Part shown: positions 43,591 through 52,498 of the stretch, piece after piece
Numbering within the stretch: position 1 is the first letter of the stretch
Layout: each line of letters opens with the position of its first letter
Assembly (NCBI RefSeq): GCF_000300515.1
Contig: NZ_AMSI01000011.1
Location: 124,001-188,000 of the forward strand
Direction of reading: 5' to 3'
Length of the DNA: 64,000 nt
Source of the DNA: Nitratireductor indicus C115
GTDB lineage: Bacteria; Pseudomonadota; Alphaproteobacteria; Rhizobiales; Rhizobiaceae
The notes under the pieces: generated by a model
The model's database searches: none
What the model was told of the DNA's origin: nothing
Seen by the model: the letters and a program-made list of their open reading frames with translations, nothing else
Made by a program: the position numbers and the translations under genes

Positions 43591-43762
43591 GAGCTTCTCC
43601 TGTCTGCTTGCTGCCGAAACTGTCAGCGTACGCTGTCCGCAGCCGGTATCTGATGAGCATAATAATCGTGCGGCCTGTTATTTCTCGCATACCGCCATGC
43701 GGCAAGCTACAATACAGCCGCCTTCCGCGAACAGGTTGGGATGCAAGCAGGGGATGGATTTC

Positions 43763-44281
43763 ATGAATATTATCCGCAAGCTGCAGAACACTCTTGCTGC
43801 TTTCCTGCTTCTGGCCTCTTGCCCAACCGTCATTGCCCAGGAACTGGAAAAGCCCCAAGGCGATGTCATTTTGAAAATTACCGGGCATATATCCCGGACC
43901 AATGAAAATGGCGTCGCTCTCTTCGATATGGCGATGCTTGAGGCACTTCCACAGACGAGTTTTCAAACCACAACCATATGGACTGAAGGCAAGATCACCT
44001 TCAGCGGCGTCTCGCTGCATGATCTTCTGATCGCAGTGGGAAGCAGCGGCGCACGCCTGCGCACCCTGGCTCTAAACGACTATGCAGTGGAAATTCCCGT
44101 TTCGGAGGCCATCGAAGGCGGCCCCATCGTGGCAACGCGCGCCGACGGCGCATACATGTCCGTCCGCGAGAAGGGCCCGCTCTGGATTGTCTACCCTTTC
44201 GACCTCCAGGCGCGCTATCGTTCTGAACTCACCTACTCGCGAAGCATCTGGCAGTTGCGCGAAATCGCTGTTGTCGACTAG
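43763..44281 (+). CDS. Secreted molybdopterin-binding-domain-like protein
   Basis: 172 residues. The second of two close ATGs is used because AGGGG lies nine bases before it. MNIIRKLQNTLAAFLLLASC followed by PTVIAQ is a signal peptide; the mature part (FDMAMLEALPQTSFQTTTIW, then GVSLHDLLIAVGS and YAVEIPVSEAIEGGPIVATR) resembles the SUOX/oxidoreductase molybdopterin domain, but the Moco Cys is not evident. In related bacteria such small proteins often sit next to a sensor kinase; none is here. Role unknown. Confidence 0.7.
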   Translation: MNIIRKLQNTLAAFLLLASCPTVIAQELEKPQGDVILKITGHISRTNENGVALFDMAMLEALPQTSFQTTTIWTEGKITFSGVSLHDLLIAVGSSGARLRTLALNDYAVEIPVSEAIEGGPIVATRADGAYMSVREKGPLWIVYPFDLQARYRSELTYSRSIWQLREIAVVD

Positions 44282-44319
44282 CCCACTTTATCTTTTCATT
44301 GAAGTACTGCCTTGTCCCC

Positions 44320-44383
44320 ATCTCTTTGTTTTTCCTCATTTATGCGGATATCGGGCAATTCCAGGCGGCTGCAAAATGCTATA
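44320..44383 (+). repeat. Dispersed 64-bp palindromic intergenic repeat, copy 3
   Basis: It begins ATCTCTTTGTTTTTCCTCAT and ends TGCAAAATGCTATA. The 24 bp before it (GAAGTACTGCCTTGTCCCC) also resemble the flank of copy 4. It is 39 bp after the stop of the small secreted protein gene. Confidence 0.75.
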
Positions 44384-44474
44384 GCGGAGCAACCGCCACG
44401 CACCTTGGAATTTCAAACGGCTATGGCGGGAGCGCTGCGGAAAACGCATACTCCGGGAAAATGGGGCATATCAT

Positions 44475-45668
44475 ATGATTCACGACTACTGCGTCATCGG
44501 CGGCGGCATCGTCGGCCTTGCCACCGCCATGCGCCTTCTGGAAGACAATCCCGGATGCAGCCTGATACTTCTGGAAAAAGAAGATGCGCTCGGCAAACAC
44601 CAGACCGGGCACAATAGCGGCGTCATCCATGCAGGCATCTATTACCCGCCAGGCAGCCTGAAAGCGGAACTCTGCCGCAAGGGAGCCGAAGCAACCAAGC
44701 AGTTCTGCGCGGAAAACGACATTCCCTTCGAGGTGTGCGGAAAACTGCTGGTTGCGACATCCGACATCGAAATGCAGCGCATGGATGCTCTTTTCGAACG
44801 TTCCAAGCAGAACACAATCGAGGTTCACAGGGTGAGCCAGGGCGAATTGCGGGAACGCGAGCCCAATATCAGCGGTCTCGGCGCCCTTTTCGTGCCGGCA
44901 ACCGGCATCGTCAGCTATGCGCAGGTCTGCCAGGCGATGGGGCGGCGGATCGAGGCGCTCGGGGGCGACATCCGCCTCTCGACACGCGTGACGGGCATAC
45001 GCGAAGCCGTCGATGCAGTCGACATTGCCTCCGAGGGCGAGAACTGGCGTGCGAAGAAGCTCGTTGCCTGTGCCGGACTCCAGTCGGACCGCCTCGCCGT
45101 TCTGGCAGGGCTTGAGATCGAACATCGTATCGTGCCGTTCAGGGGAGAATATTACCGCCTTCCCCCAGCGAAGAACGACATCGTCAAGCACCTGATCTAC
45201 CCCATTCCAGATCCTGCCCTTCCCTTTCTGGGCGTCCATCTCACCCGCATGATCGACGGCAGCGTGACGCTCGGGCCGAACGCGGTGATCGGCTTTGCCC
45301 GCGAGGGGTATCCGCGTTTCTCGCTCAATCTGGGCGATGTTGCCGATTATGCGTTCTTCAAGGGGTTCTGGAAGACGGTTCTCGCACACAGGAAATCCGC
45401 CGTCACGGAAATGCGCAATTCACTTTGGAAGCGCGGCTATCTCGATGCCTGCCGGACCTATTGTCCCAGTCTGGAAATCGAGGATCTGCTGCCGCATGAA
45501 GCGGGCATCCGCGCCCAGGCGGTGCAACCGGATGGCACGCTCATTCACGATTTCCTCTTCGTGAAGACGGACCGGATGCTGCATGTCTGCAACGCCCCGT
45601 CTCCGGCCGCGACTTCGGCCATTCCCATTGCCGAAATGATTGTTGGGCGACTGGCCGAGACGGCCTGA
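44475..45668 (+). CDS. lhgO: L-2-hydroxyglutarate oxidase
   Basis: 397 residues of the DAO/LhgO flavoprotein family. FAD motif VIGGGIVGLATAMRLL at the N terminus, then the LhgO-type stretch GKHQTGHNSGVIHAGIYYPPGS near 40-60 and GPNAVIGFAREGY near 270. It oxidises L-2-hydroxyglutarate to 2-oxoglutarate at the membrane, passing electrons to quinone or oxygen. It stands alone, followed by a strong terminator, so no link to the neighbouring oxoprolinase operon is shown beyond adjacency. Confidence 0.92.
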   Translation: MIHDYCVIGGGIVGLATAMRLLEDNPGCSLILLEKEDALGKHQTGHNSGVIHAGIYYPPGSLKAELCRKGAEATKQFCAENDIPFEVCGKLLVATSDIEMQRMDALFERSKQNTIEVHRVSQGELREREPNISGLGALFVPATGIVSYAQVCQAMGRRIEALGGDIRLSTRVTGIREAVDAVDIASEGENWRAKKLVACAGLQSDRLAVLAGLEIEHRIVPFRGEYYRLPPAKNDIVKHLIYPIPDPALPFLGVHLTRMIDGSVTLGPNAVIGFAREGYPRFSLNLGDVADYAFFKGFWKTVLAHRKSAVTEMRNSLWKRGYLDACRTYCPSLEIEDLLPHEAGIRAQAVQPDGTLIHDFLFVKTDRMLHVCNAPSPAATSAIPIAEMIVGRLAETA

Positions 45669-45692
45669 CCCGATGTGCCGCACGGCGCGCTC

Positions 45693-45727
45693 AAGCCTGA
45701 ATTTGGGCCTGTTCCCAATTCAGGCTT
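45693..45727 (+). terminator. Terminator after lhgO
   Basis: AAGCCTGAATTTGGG (45693-45707) pairs with CCCAATTCAGGCTT (45714-45727), a 14-bp stem with one bulged T and a 6-nt loop, 24 bp after the lhgO stop. It also faces the end of the convergent pxpA operon. Confidence 0.75.
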
Positions 45728-45865
45728 CAAAGGTCAGTTCTACTCGCCCCACAATTCTCAGGGTATGACTGTTCAGTTTGAGAACTTCGCTTTGGGTTCA
45801 GATTGGCAGCTCGTTTGACCGGCAACTCGTAGGCGCCCGGCTCAAGCAAACCGTCAATGTCTGCC

Positions 45866-46669
45866 TCATTGGGCATAGGATCGATCATTTCCCTCGCGAA
45901 GACGACGTTGCGATAAGCCAGCCACCGCGAAACCAGCGGCCTCGACGGCAGCGCGGATCGAGCGGCCAATGTCCACAGCCCTGGGCGTGTCGCTATGAAC
46001 CAGGATTGAATGCGCCCGTGTGTGAATGGTTTTACCGCTGATCGTATCGATCGTGCCTTCAACGATTGCCTGGGTCACGCGCCGCGTGATTTCCTCGGGG
46101 TCTGCGATGACGGATCCATCCACGCTGCGGGCCACGAGTTTTCCCGCATCGTCATAGGCGCGGTCGGCGAGGAAGAGGCAGGCAACGCGCATTCCCGCCA
46201 CGCGCGCAGCACGCTCAGCCTCCGTATTGGGCAAGGTCACCACGATCATCTCGGGATCAAATGCCTTGTAGGCGCGGATCAGCGAAGCGGCCAGATCGGC
46301 ATCTGCAAGGGACATGTTTCCGAGCGCCCCATGGGCGCTCACATGGCCGACCTTGCCCCCTTGGGCCGCCGCAATCGCCTCCAGGGCGCCGAGTTGGTAA
46401 AGAACCGAGGTCTCCAGTTCGCGGCTTCCCATAGGGATCGCACGGCGACCGAACCCCATGCGGTCGGCAAAGCCCACATGGGCCCCGATATCCACGCCGT
46501 TGCGCATGGCAATCCGCACGGTCTCGTCCATGATAACCGGATCGCCGGCATGAAAACCGCAGGCGATGTTCGCCGACGAGACGATGGACAGAAGCGTTTC
46601 GTCATCTGCGATGCGGTAGGGGCCAAACCCCTCCCCCAGATCCGAATTGATGTCGATCATCTTCTGCAT
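45866..46669 (-). CDS. pxpA: 5-oxoprolinase subunit PxpA (LamB/YcsF family)
   Basis: 267 residues. Family signature MIDINSDLGEGFGPYRI at the start, then ANIACGFHAGDPVIM near 48, IGAHVGFADRMGFGRR near 73 and VGHVSAHGALGNM near 115. With PxpB and PxpC it opens 5-oxoproline (pyroglutamate) to glutamate using ATP. I use ATG 46669, which follows GGAGATCTAGA; ATG 46660 (MIDINSD) is the alternative. It is the last gene of the six-gene operon. Confidence 0.93.
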   Translation of the reverse strand: MQKMIDINSDLGEGFGPYRIADDETLLSIVSSANIACGFHAGDPVIMDETVRIAMRNGVDIGAHVGFADRMGFGRRAIPMGSRELETSVLYQLGALEAIAAAQGGKVGHVSAHGALGNMSLADADLAASLIRAYKAFDPEMIVVTLPNTEAERAARVAGMRVACLFLADRAYDDAGKLVARSVDGSVIADPEEITRRVTQAIVEGTIDTISGKTIHTRAHSILVHSDTPRAVDIGRSIRAAVEAAGFAVAGLSQRRLREGNDRSYAQ

Positions 46670-46670
46670 T

Positions 46671-47042
46671 CTAGATCTCCTCATATTCGAAAAGAGCCTG
46701 TCCGAACTCCACCGCTTCGCCCTCGTGGACCAGCGGCGAGCCAAGGCGTCCCACCCGGCTCGCCACCACCGGAAGTGCCAGCGGGCCGGCATCGATGAAA
46801 GCGACGATATCTCCGCTCGAAGCCGCCCCATCGCAAGCTCCTCCGCCGGCGCGGAACAGGCCAGGGGCCGTAGCCCGAACGGTATCGGCAGGCATCTTCC
46901 CGGCGAATGCCGGGATCGCCTTTTCGGGGAAGGCCCTGTCCAGCCGCAGGCGGAGCGAGAAGCCGCCCTGCTCCACCTCAAGCCCATATGCCCCCGCAGC
47001 GCGCATGCGCTCCGCGAGTTCGGCGATTTCGGACGGCTTCAC
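46671..47042 (-). CDS. Biotin-carrier-like protein lacking the biotinylation motif
   Basis: 123 residues. Its layout follows BCCP: an N-terminal helix (SEIAELAERMRAAGAYGLEVEQGG), a short linker and a C-terminal biotinyl/lipoyl-type barrel (GDIVAFIDAGPLALPVVASR, ending EAVEFGQALFEYEEI). Where BCCP has EAMK, this protein has AGPLALP with no Lys, so it cannot be biotinylated there. The GTG start overlaps the pxpC stop (GTGA). It may be a structural adaptor of the PxpABC/AccBC complex or a decaying duplicate of accB; the tight coupling argues for a real role. Confidence 0.75.
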   Translation of the reverse strand: MKPSEIAELAERMRAAGAYGLEVEQGGFSLRLRLDRAFPEKAIPAFAGKMPADTVRATAPGLFRAGGGACDGAASSGDIVAFIDAGPLALPVVASRVGRLGSPLVHEGEAVEFGQALFEYEEI

Positions 47043-48022
47043 GGTTTCGGCCTCATGGCGGCAAGCGATACGAAATGAGCGACCTTACGCAGAAAGGCGT
47101 CTTCCTCATGCGCGATGGCCAGCGCCTCGCGCTGCGATACCTCCACGAAACGAACCGTTTCGCCGGGCCTCGACTGGGCAAGACGCCTCAAATCTGCTGC
47201 GATGATCATGCCAAGTCTAGGGTAGCCACCACAGGTATTGCCATCGACCATCTGCACAACCGGCTGTCCGGAAGGAGGAAGCTGCACCACGCCCGGCAGA
47301 ATGCCATGGGAGAAAAGCTCCATCGGCGTGTCGAGTTGCAGCTCCGGCCCGCCGAGACGATAGCCGACGCGGCTGCTGTCGCGCTCCAGCCGCCACATGC
47401 TCTCCCAGAAGGCATCCCGGCTTGCCGGCGTCAATGCGCCGTATTCGGCAGCGGTGATGATGCGCAGGTTCACCGGCTCGTGCGGCGTCTTATCCAAAAG
47501 CCTCGGTGAAAGACCGAAACCGGCCTCGGGACCGGCCATTGCAGGCGCTGGATTGGCGATGGTGTTCACCTTCAAAAGATCATTCGGCTTGAGCGCGCGC
47601 CCTTCCACCCCACCGAAACGACCTTTCAGATCAGTACTTGCGGAACCAAAGACAGGCTCAACGGAGAAACCACCGGCAATAGCGAGGTAAGCAAAAGAAG
47701 CATCGCGCGGTGGATACAAGCCAAGTACTTGTCCCTTCCGCCCGCGCATCGTCCACCAGGGCGGGAGGGGACGGCCATCGAGGCATGCGGCGCAATCGCC
47801 GCCGGTAATGGCAAAGGCCATATCCCGCTCGAAGCGGATGGATAGGCCGGAGGCGGCGATCTCGATACCCGCAGCCCCCTGCTCGTTCCCAAGAAGGAGG
47901 TTCGCCAGCCTCAGGGCAAATGGATCCATGGCTCCGGCAAGGCCGACGCCTGAAGCGCGGTATCCGGGGCGTCCGAGATCCTGAAGGGTGATCATCGGTC
48001 CGGAGGCGAGCACCGTTATCAT
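47039..48022 (-). CDS. pxpC: 5-oxoprolinase subunit PxpC (biotin-dependent carboxyltransferase/KipA family)
   Basis: 327 residues: ITLQDLGRPGYRASGVGLAG near the N terminus, GGDCAACLDG near 75, the family stretch SSRVGYRLGGPELQ near 218 and VQMVDGNTCGGYPRLG near 260. It forms the catalytic unit with PxpB. It overlaps pxpB by 4 bp and the biotin-carrier-like gene by 4 bp. Confidence 0.93.
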   Translation of the reverse strand: MITVLASGPMITLQDLGRPGYRASGVGLAGAMDPFALRLANLLLGNEQGAAGIEIAASGLSIRFERDMAFAITGGDCAACLDGRPLPPWWTMRGRKGQVLGLYPPRDASFAYLAIAGGFSVEPVFGSASTDLKGRFGGVEGRALKPNDLLKVNTIANPAPAMAGPEAGFGLSPRLLDKTPHEPVNLRIITAAEYGALTPASRDAFWESMWRLERDSSRVGYRLGGPELQLDTPMELFSHGILPGVVQLPPSGQPVVQMVDGNTCGGYPRLGMIIAADLRRLAQSRPGETVRFVEVSQREALAIAHEEDAFLRKVAHFVSLAAMRPKP

Positions 48023-48684
48023 GCGCGCACCTCGTCGATGCGGAAACGGATGCGGTCGCCAGGGGCAAGCAGGATCGGTATTTCGCGATCCGGGTCGAAG
48101 AGCTTCGTTTCCGTGCGTCCGATAATATGCCAGCCGGATGGGGAATCGCAGGAGATGACGCCGGTCTGTGCGCCGCCGATCACCAGGCTGCCCGCCTTAA
48201 CGCGGGTACGTGGCACCTTGCGGCGCGGCGTGGCAAGACGCTCGTCCATGCCGGCGAGATAGGCGAAACCCGGCTGCGAACCCAGGCAATAGACCGTGCA
48301 TTCGCTGGCGGCATGGAGTTCGGCCACAGCGCCGACCGACAGGCCGGCATGGTGCGCAACCTCTTCGATGTCCATCCCCGCCTCCCCGCCATAGCGGACC
48401 GGAATTTCCACGATACGGCCCTCGCGCCGCTCCACATCCAGAGTTGACCAGGCCTGCTCCACGGCAGCGCACATGGCTTCGAAATCTGCGGCGGCGGGAT
48501 CATAGACAAGAAGGAGATTGTTCATGCCCGGAACTACCTCGCGCAGATGCGGCCAGCCGGAGACAAGCTCGGCAAGTCCCCAGATACGCTCCTGGACCGC
48601 GTGATCGAGCCTTGCGCCGGCTGCGTCGCAGTGGAGCCCTGCCTCGCCGAAGGGGCTGAACCGCATGGGTAAGATTTCAGGCAT
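48019..48684 (-). CDS. pxpB: 5-oxoprolinase subunit PxpB (KipI family)
   Basis: 221 residues: [14 protein letters not shown] near the start, [13 protein letters not shown] near 50, [18 protein letters not shown] near 132 and [17 protein letters not shown] near 180, all KipI/AHS1 features. ATG 48684 overlaps accC by 8 bp. It is the partner of PxpC. Confidence 0.93.
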   Translation of the reverse strand: MPEILPMRFSPFGEAGLHCDAAGARLDHAVQERIWGLAELVSGWPHLREVVPGMNNLLLVYDPAAADFEAMCAAVEQAWSTLDVERREGRIVEIPVRYGGEAGMDIEEVAHHAGLSVGAVAELHAASECTVYCLGSQPGFAYLAGMDERLATPRRKVPRTRVKAGSLVIGGAQTGVISCDSPSGWHIIGRTETKLFDPDREIPILLAPGDRIRFRIDEVRA

Positions 48685-50044
48685 CCCGCGACTCTTTCAA
48701 AAGGCGCTCCAGATGGTGGATGTTGCATCCTCCGGCCATAAAGCCTTGATCTTCGAGAAGACGGTGGTGCAGCGTCACATTGGTTTCTATGCCCTCCACG
48801 ACCATTTCACGCAACGCCCCGCGCAAACGCGCCAGAGCTTCATCACGCGTGCGACCGTGGGCGATCACCTTGCCAATCATAGAATCGTAGTTGGGTGGAA
48901 CTCGATAGCCCGCAACGACATGGGAATCGACACGAACGCCCACACCACCCGGCGCATGCCAGCGCCGCACCTCTCCCGGCGAGGGCGCAAAGCTACGCGG
49001 GTTCTCTGCGTTGATGCGGCACTCAATGGCGTGACCGGAAAGGACGACATCCTCCTGGCCGAACGAAAGGGGCTCGTCCCGCGCAATGCGGATCTGCTGT
49101 TCCACCAGATCGATGCCGGTCACCATTTCGGTCACCGTGTGCTCGACCTGGAGCCGGGTGTTCATCTCGATGAAATAGAGTTCACCATCCTCGTAGAGAA
49201 ACTCGAACGTGCCCGCGCCACGATAGCCAATCCGCCGGCAGGCTTCGGCGCAGCGGGCACCCACCCGCTCCAGCAGCGCGCGCGGAACGGCCGGTGCGGG
49301 CGCTTCCTCGATTACCTTCTGGTGACGGCGCTGCATGGAACAATCGCGCTCGCCGAGCCACACGGCATTGCCGTGCCCATCCGCGAGGACCTGGATTTCG
49401 ATGTGGCGCGGGCGCTCGAGGAATTTTTCCATATAGAGCGAGGGATTGCCGAAGGCGCGCTGCGCCTCCTCGCGGGTAATCGCGATGGCCTCCAGCAGCT
49501 CCTCCGCCTGATGCACGATGCGCATGCCCCGGCCGCCGCCGCCGCCCGTCGCCTTGACAATAACGGGAAAACCGATCCCTCGCGCCATCTCGAGGCAGGC
49601 CGCACCGTCCTCGGGCAAGGCGCCCTCGGAGCCGGGCACGCAGGGAACCGCAGCTTCGATCATGGCCTGCTTGGCCGATATCTTGTCGCCCATGCAGCGG
49701 ATCGCCGATGACGGAGGGCCGATGAATATGCGCCTCGCCTCCTCGATCTTGTGGGCGAACAGCGCATTCTCGGACAGAAAGCCATAGCCTGGATGAATGG
49801 CATCGGCGTCTGTCATTTCGGCCGCGAACAGGATGGCGGACATATCGAGATAGCTTTTCGCCGGGGCGGCGGGACCGATGCAGACGGCCCGATCGGCCAA
49901 CCCCACATAGGGCGCCTCGCGGTCGGCTTCGGAATAGACCTGTATGACCTCGATGCCCAGCAGGCGGCAGGCGCGCTGGATGCGCAATGCGATCTCGCCC
50001 CGGTTGGCGATCAACACGCTGCGCAGGGTTCTTGAAGCGCTCAT
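48677..50044 (-). CDS. Biotin carboxylase of the PxpABC operon
   Basis: 455 residues, AccC type. ATP-grasp features: [16 protein letters not shown] at the start, [11 protein letters not shown] near 163, [16 protein letters not shown] near 287 and the catalytic [11 protein letters not shown] region near the C terminus. It carboxylates biotin on the carrier protein with ATP and bicarbonate. It lies between accB and pxpB (8-bp overlap), not with accA/accD, so it serves the oxoprolinase-like carboxyltransferase rather than fatty acid synthesis. ATG 50044 follows GCAGGAAACC. Confidence 0.93.
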   Translation of the reverse strand: MSASRTLRSVLIANRGEIALRIQRACRLLGIEVIQVYSEADREAPYVGLADRAVCIGPAAPAKSYLDMSAILFAAEMTDADAIHPGYGFLSENALFAHKIEEARRIFIGPPSSAIRCMGDKISAKQAMIEAAVPCVPGSEGALPEDGAACLEMARGIGFPVIVKATGGGGGRGMRIVHQAEELLEAIAITREEAQRAFGNPSLYMEKFLERPRHIEIQVLADGHGNAVWLGERDCSMQRRHQKVIEEAPAPAVPRALLERVGARCAEACRRIGYRGAGTFEFLYEDGELYFIEMNTRLQVEHTVTEMVTGIDLVEQQIRIARDEPLSFGQEDVVLSGHAIECRINAENPRSFAPSPGEVRRWHAPGGVGVRVDSHVVAGYRVPPNYDSMIGKVIAHGRTRDEALARLRGALREMVVEGIETNVTLHHRLLEDQGFMAGGCNIHHLERLLKESRDA

Positions 50045-50066
50045 GGTTTCCTGCGTTGGTCTCATT

Positions 50067-50486
50067 TCAGGACAACCGGAACAGCGGCGATCCATATTCA
50101 ACGCTCCCGCCATCCTCGGCCAGTATCGCCGCGACAACCCCATCGTAGGGCGCGGTCACGTGATTGAGCGTCTTCATCGCCTCGATAATGCCAAGCACCT
50201 GGCCACTCACCACGGATGCGCCGGGCTCGACAAAGGGCGCTTCCTCGGGACCGGGCCTACGGAAAAAGATGCCGAGCATGGGAGCAGGCACGATTTCCCC
50301 CTCGACCTCGTTCGTCGCGATCTGCAGGGATGCGGCCGGAGGCGGTTCGCTCGGCTTCGGAGCGCATAAGGCCGTTCCTGCTTCCGCCAGAACGCGAATT
50401 TTCTTATCGCCTTCGGTGATTTCCAATTCGGCTATTCCGCCACCTCTCACGAGGTCGACATAAGCCTTGATCCTGTCGAGTTCCAC
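50067..50486 (-). CDS. Biotin carboxyl carrier protein of the PxpABC operon
   Basis: 139 residues with the biotinylation motif [17 protein letters not shown] (Lys near 104) in the C-terminal barrel, preceded by the helix [15 protein letters not shown] and a Pro/Ala linker. It carries carboxybiotin between the carboxylase and the transferase. GTG start at 50486. It is the first gene of the operon, with a 17-bp palindrome 74-90 bp upstream. Confidence 0.93.
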   Translation of the reverse strand: MELDRIKAYVDLVRGGGIAELEITEGDKKIRVLAEAGTALCAPKPSEPPPAASLQIATNEVEGEIVPAPMLGIFFRRPGPEEAPFVEPGASVVSGQVLGIIEAMKTLNHVTAPYDGVVAAILAEDGGSVEYGSPLFRLS

Positions 50487-50559
50487 GGTTTTCCGGCTCC
50501 CCGTTCTTTAAGGAAAGTCATGACGAAAAGCCGATGCGCAAAAAAGCGATAAATTCGCA

Positions 50560-50576
50560 TTTTGAATCATTCAAAA
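50560..50576. promoter_or_regulatory. Palindromic operator upstream of the oxoprolinase operon
   Basis: TTTTGAAT-C-ATTCAAAA, a perfect 17-bp dyad with the T-N11-A pattern (TTTGAATCATTCAAA), 74 bp before the accB GTG. A LysR- or GntR-type regulator could bind it. Confidence 0.6.
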
Positions 50577-50756
50577 AAAAGATAAATGGACAATGCGGGG
50601 TTCGGCGACGGCTCTGCCGGCTCAAGACATCCCGGAAATTCCGACGCGAGGAGAATGCCCATCCCTTGCAACATGCCCGCCCCATGCCCGCGCGCGCAGC
50701 GGCCTGCGCACAGAGAACCCCGCGAACTCATAAAATAAAGAGATCAAATACGATCT

Positions 50757-50771
50757 ATTATTATCGCTATT
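50757..50771. promoter_or_regulatory. Shared 15-bp motif, copy A (upstream of the TRAP operon)
   Basis: ATTATTATCGCTATT, matched with one mismatch by ATAATTATCGCTATT at 53911. AATAATTAT follows at 50780. Sites at both promoters of the TRAP/aminotransferase cluster suggest one regulator, most simply the LysR protein at 56014. Confidence 0.5.
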
Positions 50772-50870
50772 CAGTATGGAATAATTATGAAACTGTAAAT
50801 AGCTGATAACAAAGGGCCTTTCCGCGAAACCTTGCCGTCTGCACGGGCTCTCACAGAAAAGGGGAAATCC

Positions 50871-51851
50871 ATGTTCAAATCACTTCTCTCTCTCGCATTC
50901 ACCGCGTCGATGGCACTCGGCGCGACATCGGCTGTGGCGCAGACCAATTGGGATCTACCGCTTGCCTGGCCTGCCGACAACTACATTACCAAGAACGAAC
51001 AGCGCTTCGCAGACGAGGTGAAGGCCGCGACCAATGGCGAAGTGGCGATCACGCTGCATCCCGGCGGCTCGCTGGGCTTCAAGGGCCCCGAGATGTTCTC
51101 CGCCGTTCGCGATGGCCTGGTGCCGATCGGCGACATGCTGCTCAACCAGCAGGTGGGCGAGAACAAGCTGATGGGTCTTGAATCCCTGCCCTATCTGATC
51201 GGCAGCTTCGACGAGCTGCGCGCCTTCCAGAAGCACTACCGGCTGCTTCTGGACGAGGTGTTCGGCGCCGCGAACCAGAAAGTGCTCTTTACCATTCCCT
51301 GGCCGCAGCAGCAGATCTTCACCAAGACCGAGATCAGCACCATCGGTGACATGAGCGGCATCAAGATCCGCTCCTACGACAAATCCTCGACGGAGATCTT
51401 CCAGGCCGCCGGTATGACGCCGGTGCAGCTTCCCTGGGGCGAGGTCATACCGTCGCTCGCCGCCGGCGCGATCGATGCCGTCGCCACCTCGTCTCCCTCG
51501 GCCATCGACGGCGCGTTCTGGGAATTCCTGAAATACGCCTATCCGACCCGCCAGACATGGAACACCAATGTGGTGAGCGTCAATCTGGATGCCTGGAACG
51601 CCCTGAGCGAGGAGCAGCAGGGCCAGATTACGGCTATCGCCGAGAAACTGGAACCGGAATTCTGGACCGCCGCGCAGGAGGTCGACACCAGTGCGATGAA
51701 GACGCTCGCCGATAACGGCATGGTGATCGGCGAGCTCTCCGAGGAGACCCGCACGGAACTGCGCGAGCGCGCCGCGCCACTGCGCGAGGCCGCCCTTAAC
51801 GAGATGGGCGACAAGGCCAAGGCCGTTGTCGAAGCATTCCAGAAGCAGTAA
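50871..51851 (+). CDS. TRAP transporter periplasmic solute-binding protein, DctP family
   Basis: 326 residues. ATG 50871 follows AAGGGGAAA and opens a signal peptide (MFKSLLSLAFTASMALGATS, cleavage after AVA before QTNWDL). The rest is DctP-like (TIGDMSGIKIRSYDKSS near 155; LPWGEVIPSLAAGAIDAVAT near 180). It is first in the TRAP operon, divergent from the oxoprolinase operon, and a hairpin follows it. The bound acid is unknown; a pyroglutamate-like acid would fit both neighbours. Confidence 0.92.
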   Translation: MFKSLLSLAFTASMALGATSAVAQTNWDLPLAWPADNYITKNEQRFADEVKAATNGEVAITLHPGGSLGFKGPEMFSAVRDGLVPIGDMLLNQQVGENKLMGLESLPYLIGSFDELRAFQKHYRLLLDEVFGAANQKVLFTIPWPQQQIFTKTEISTIGDMSGIKIRSYDKSSTEIFQAAGMTPVQLPWGEVIPSLAAGAIDAVATSSPSAIDGAFWEFLKYAYPTRQTWNTNVVSVNLDAWNALSEEQQGQITAIAEKLEPEFWTAAQEVDTSAMKTLADNGMVIGELSEETRTELRERAAPLREAALNEMGDKAKAVVEAFQKQ

Positions 51852-51860
51852 TCAATAAGC

Positions 51861-51883
51861 GCGCCGGCTAACAAAGCCGGCGC
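51861..51883 (+). promoter_or_regulatory. Intercistronic hairpin after dctP
   Basis: GCGCCGGCT (51861-51869) pairs perfectly with AGCCGGCGC (51875-51883), loop AACAA, followed by TGTTCTCTT. A second small hairpin (GCCCGC/GCGGGC) follows at 51893-51907. They probably lower expression of the permease genes relative to dctP. Confidence 0.75.
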
Positions 51884-51966
51884 TGTTCTCTTGCCCGCTG
51901 GGCGGGCACCCGCATGCGAGACTGCGGCAGCTCGCGCTCGCATCCTTCTTTCCAGGAGAGAAACCG

Positions 51967-52479
51967 ATGTGGCAGGCCGTCAATTCGCTGGTCGATCGCT
52001 TTTCCCGCATGCTCGCCTATCTTTCCGGCGGCGCGATCCTGCTTATCGCCATAATGCAGATGGCCGAGATCGTCCTGCGCAACGGAGCCGGCATAAGCCT
52101 GCCCTTCGTGTGGGAATACGCCTCCTATCTCCATGTCAGCGCCATTTTCCTGGGCGCGGCCTTCACGCTTCGGACCGACGGCCATATCCGCGTCACGCTG
52201 ATCCGCGGTCTCAATCCACGCCTCTTCGAAATCTTGGCAACTGTAGTTGGACTGGCAATCTCCGCCTATCTGACAAAGGCGCTTTTCGGATTGGCATGGG
52301 GATATGGCATCACGGGGCGCACTTCCGGCACGATCAATAATGTCCCGCTCGTCATTCCGGCCATCTTCGTCTCGGCAGGTGCCGTGATGCTGACGCTGCA
52401 ACTCGCGCTGCGTCTCGTCCAGGCGCTCATCGGCAGCCCGCTCGTGGTGCCGTGGAACGAAACCTCACGAGCCGACTGA
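51967..52479 (+). CDS. TRAP transporter small permease, DctQ family
   Basis: 170 residues, four membrane segments (LAYLSGGAILLIAIMQMAEI near 17; FEILATVVGLAISAYLTKAL near 88). The start follows GGAGAGAAACCG. Partner of the large permease 19 bp downstream. Confidence 0.9.
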   Translation: MWQAVNSLVDRFSRMLAYLSGGAILLIAIMQMAEIVLRNGAGISLPFVWEYASYLHVSAIFLGAAFTLRTDGHIRVTLIRGLNPRLFEILATVVGLAISAYLTKALFGLAWGYGITGRTSGTINNVPLVIPAIFVSAGAVMLTLQLALRLVQALIGSPLVVPWNETSRAD

Positions 52480-52498
52480 GCGGAAGGAAACCGAGACG

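Larger units (their letters stand above)
50487..50870. other. Divergent regulatory region between the oxoprolinase and TRAP operons
   Basis: 384 bp, strongly AT-rich near 50730-50815. It must hold promoters for both operons. It contains the palindrome at 50560 and the motif at 50757, annotated separately; I see no coding sequence. A -10-like TATTAT and similar runs occur in the AT-rich part but I cannot pick one pair with confidence. Confidence 0.6.
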
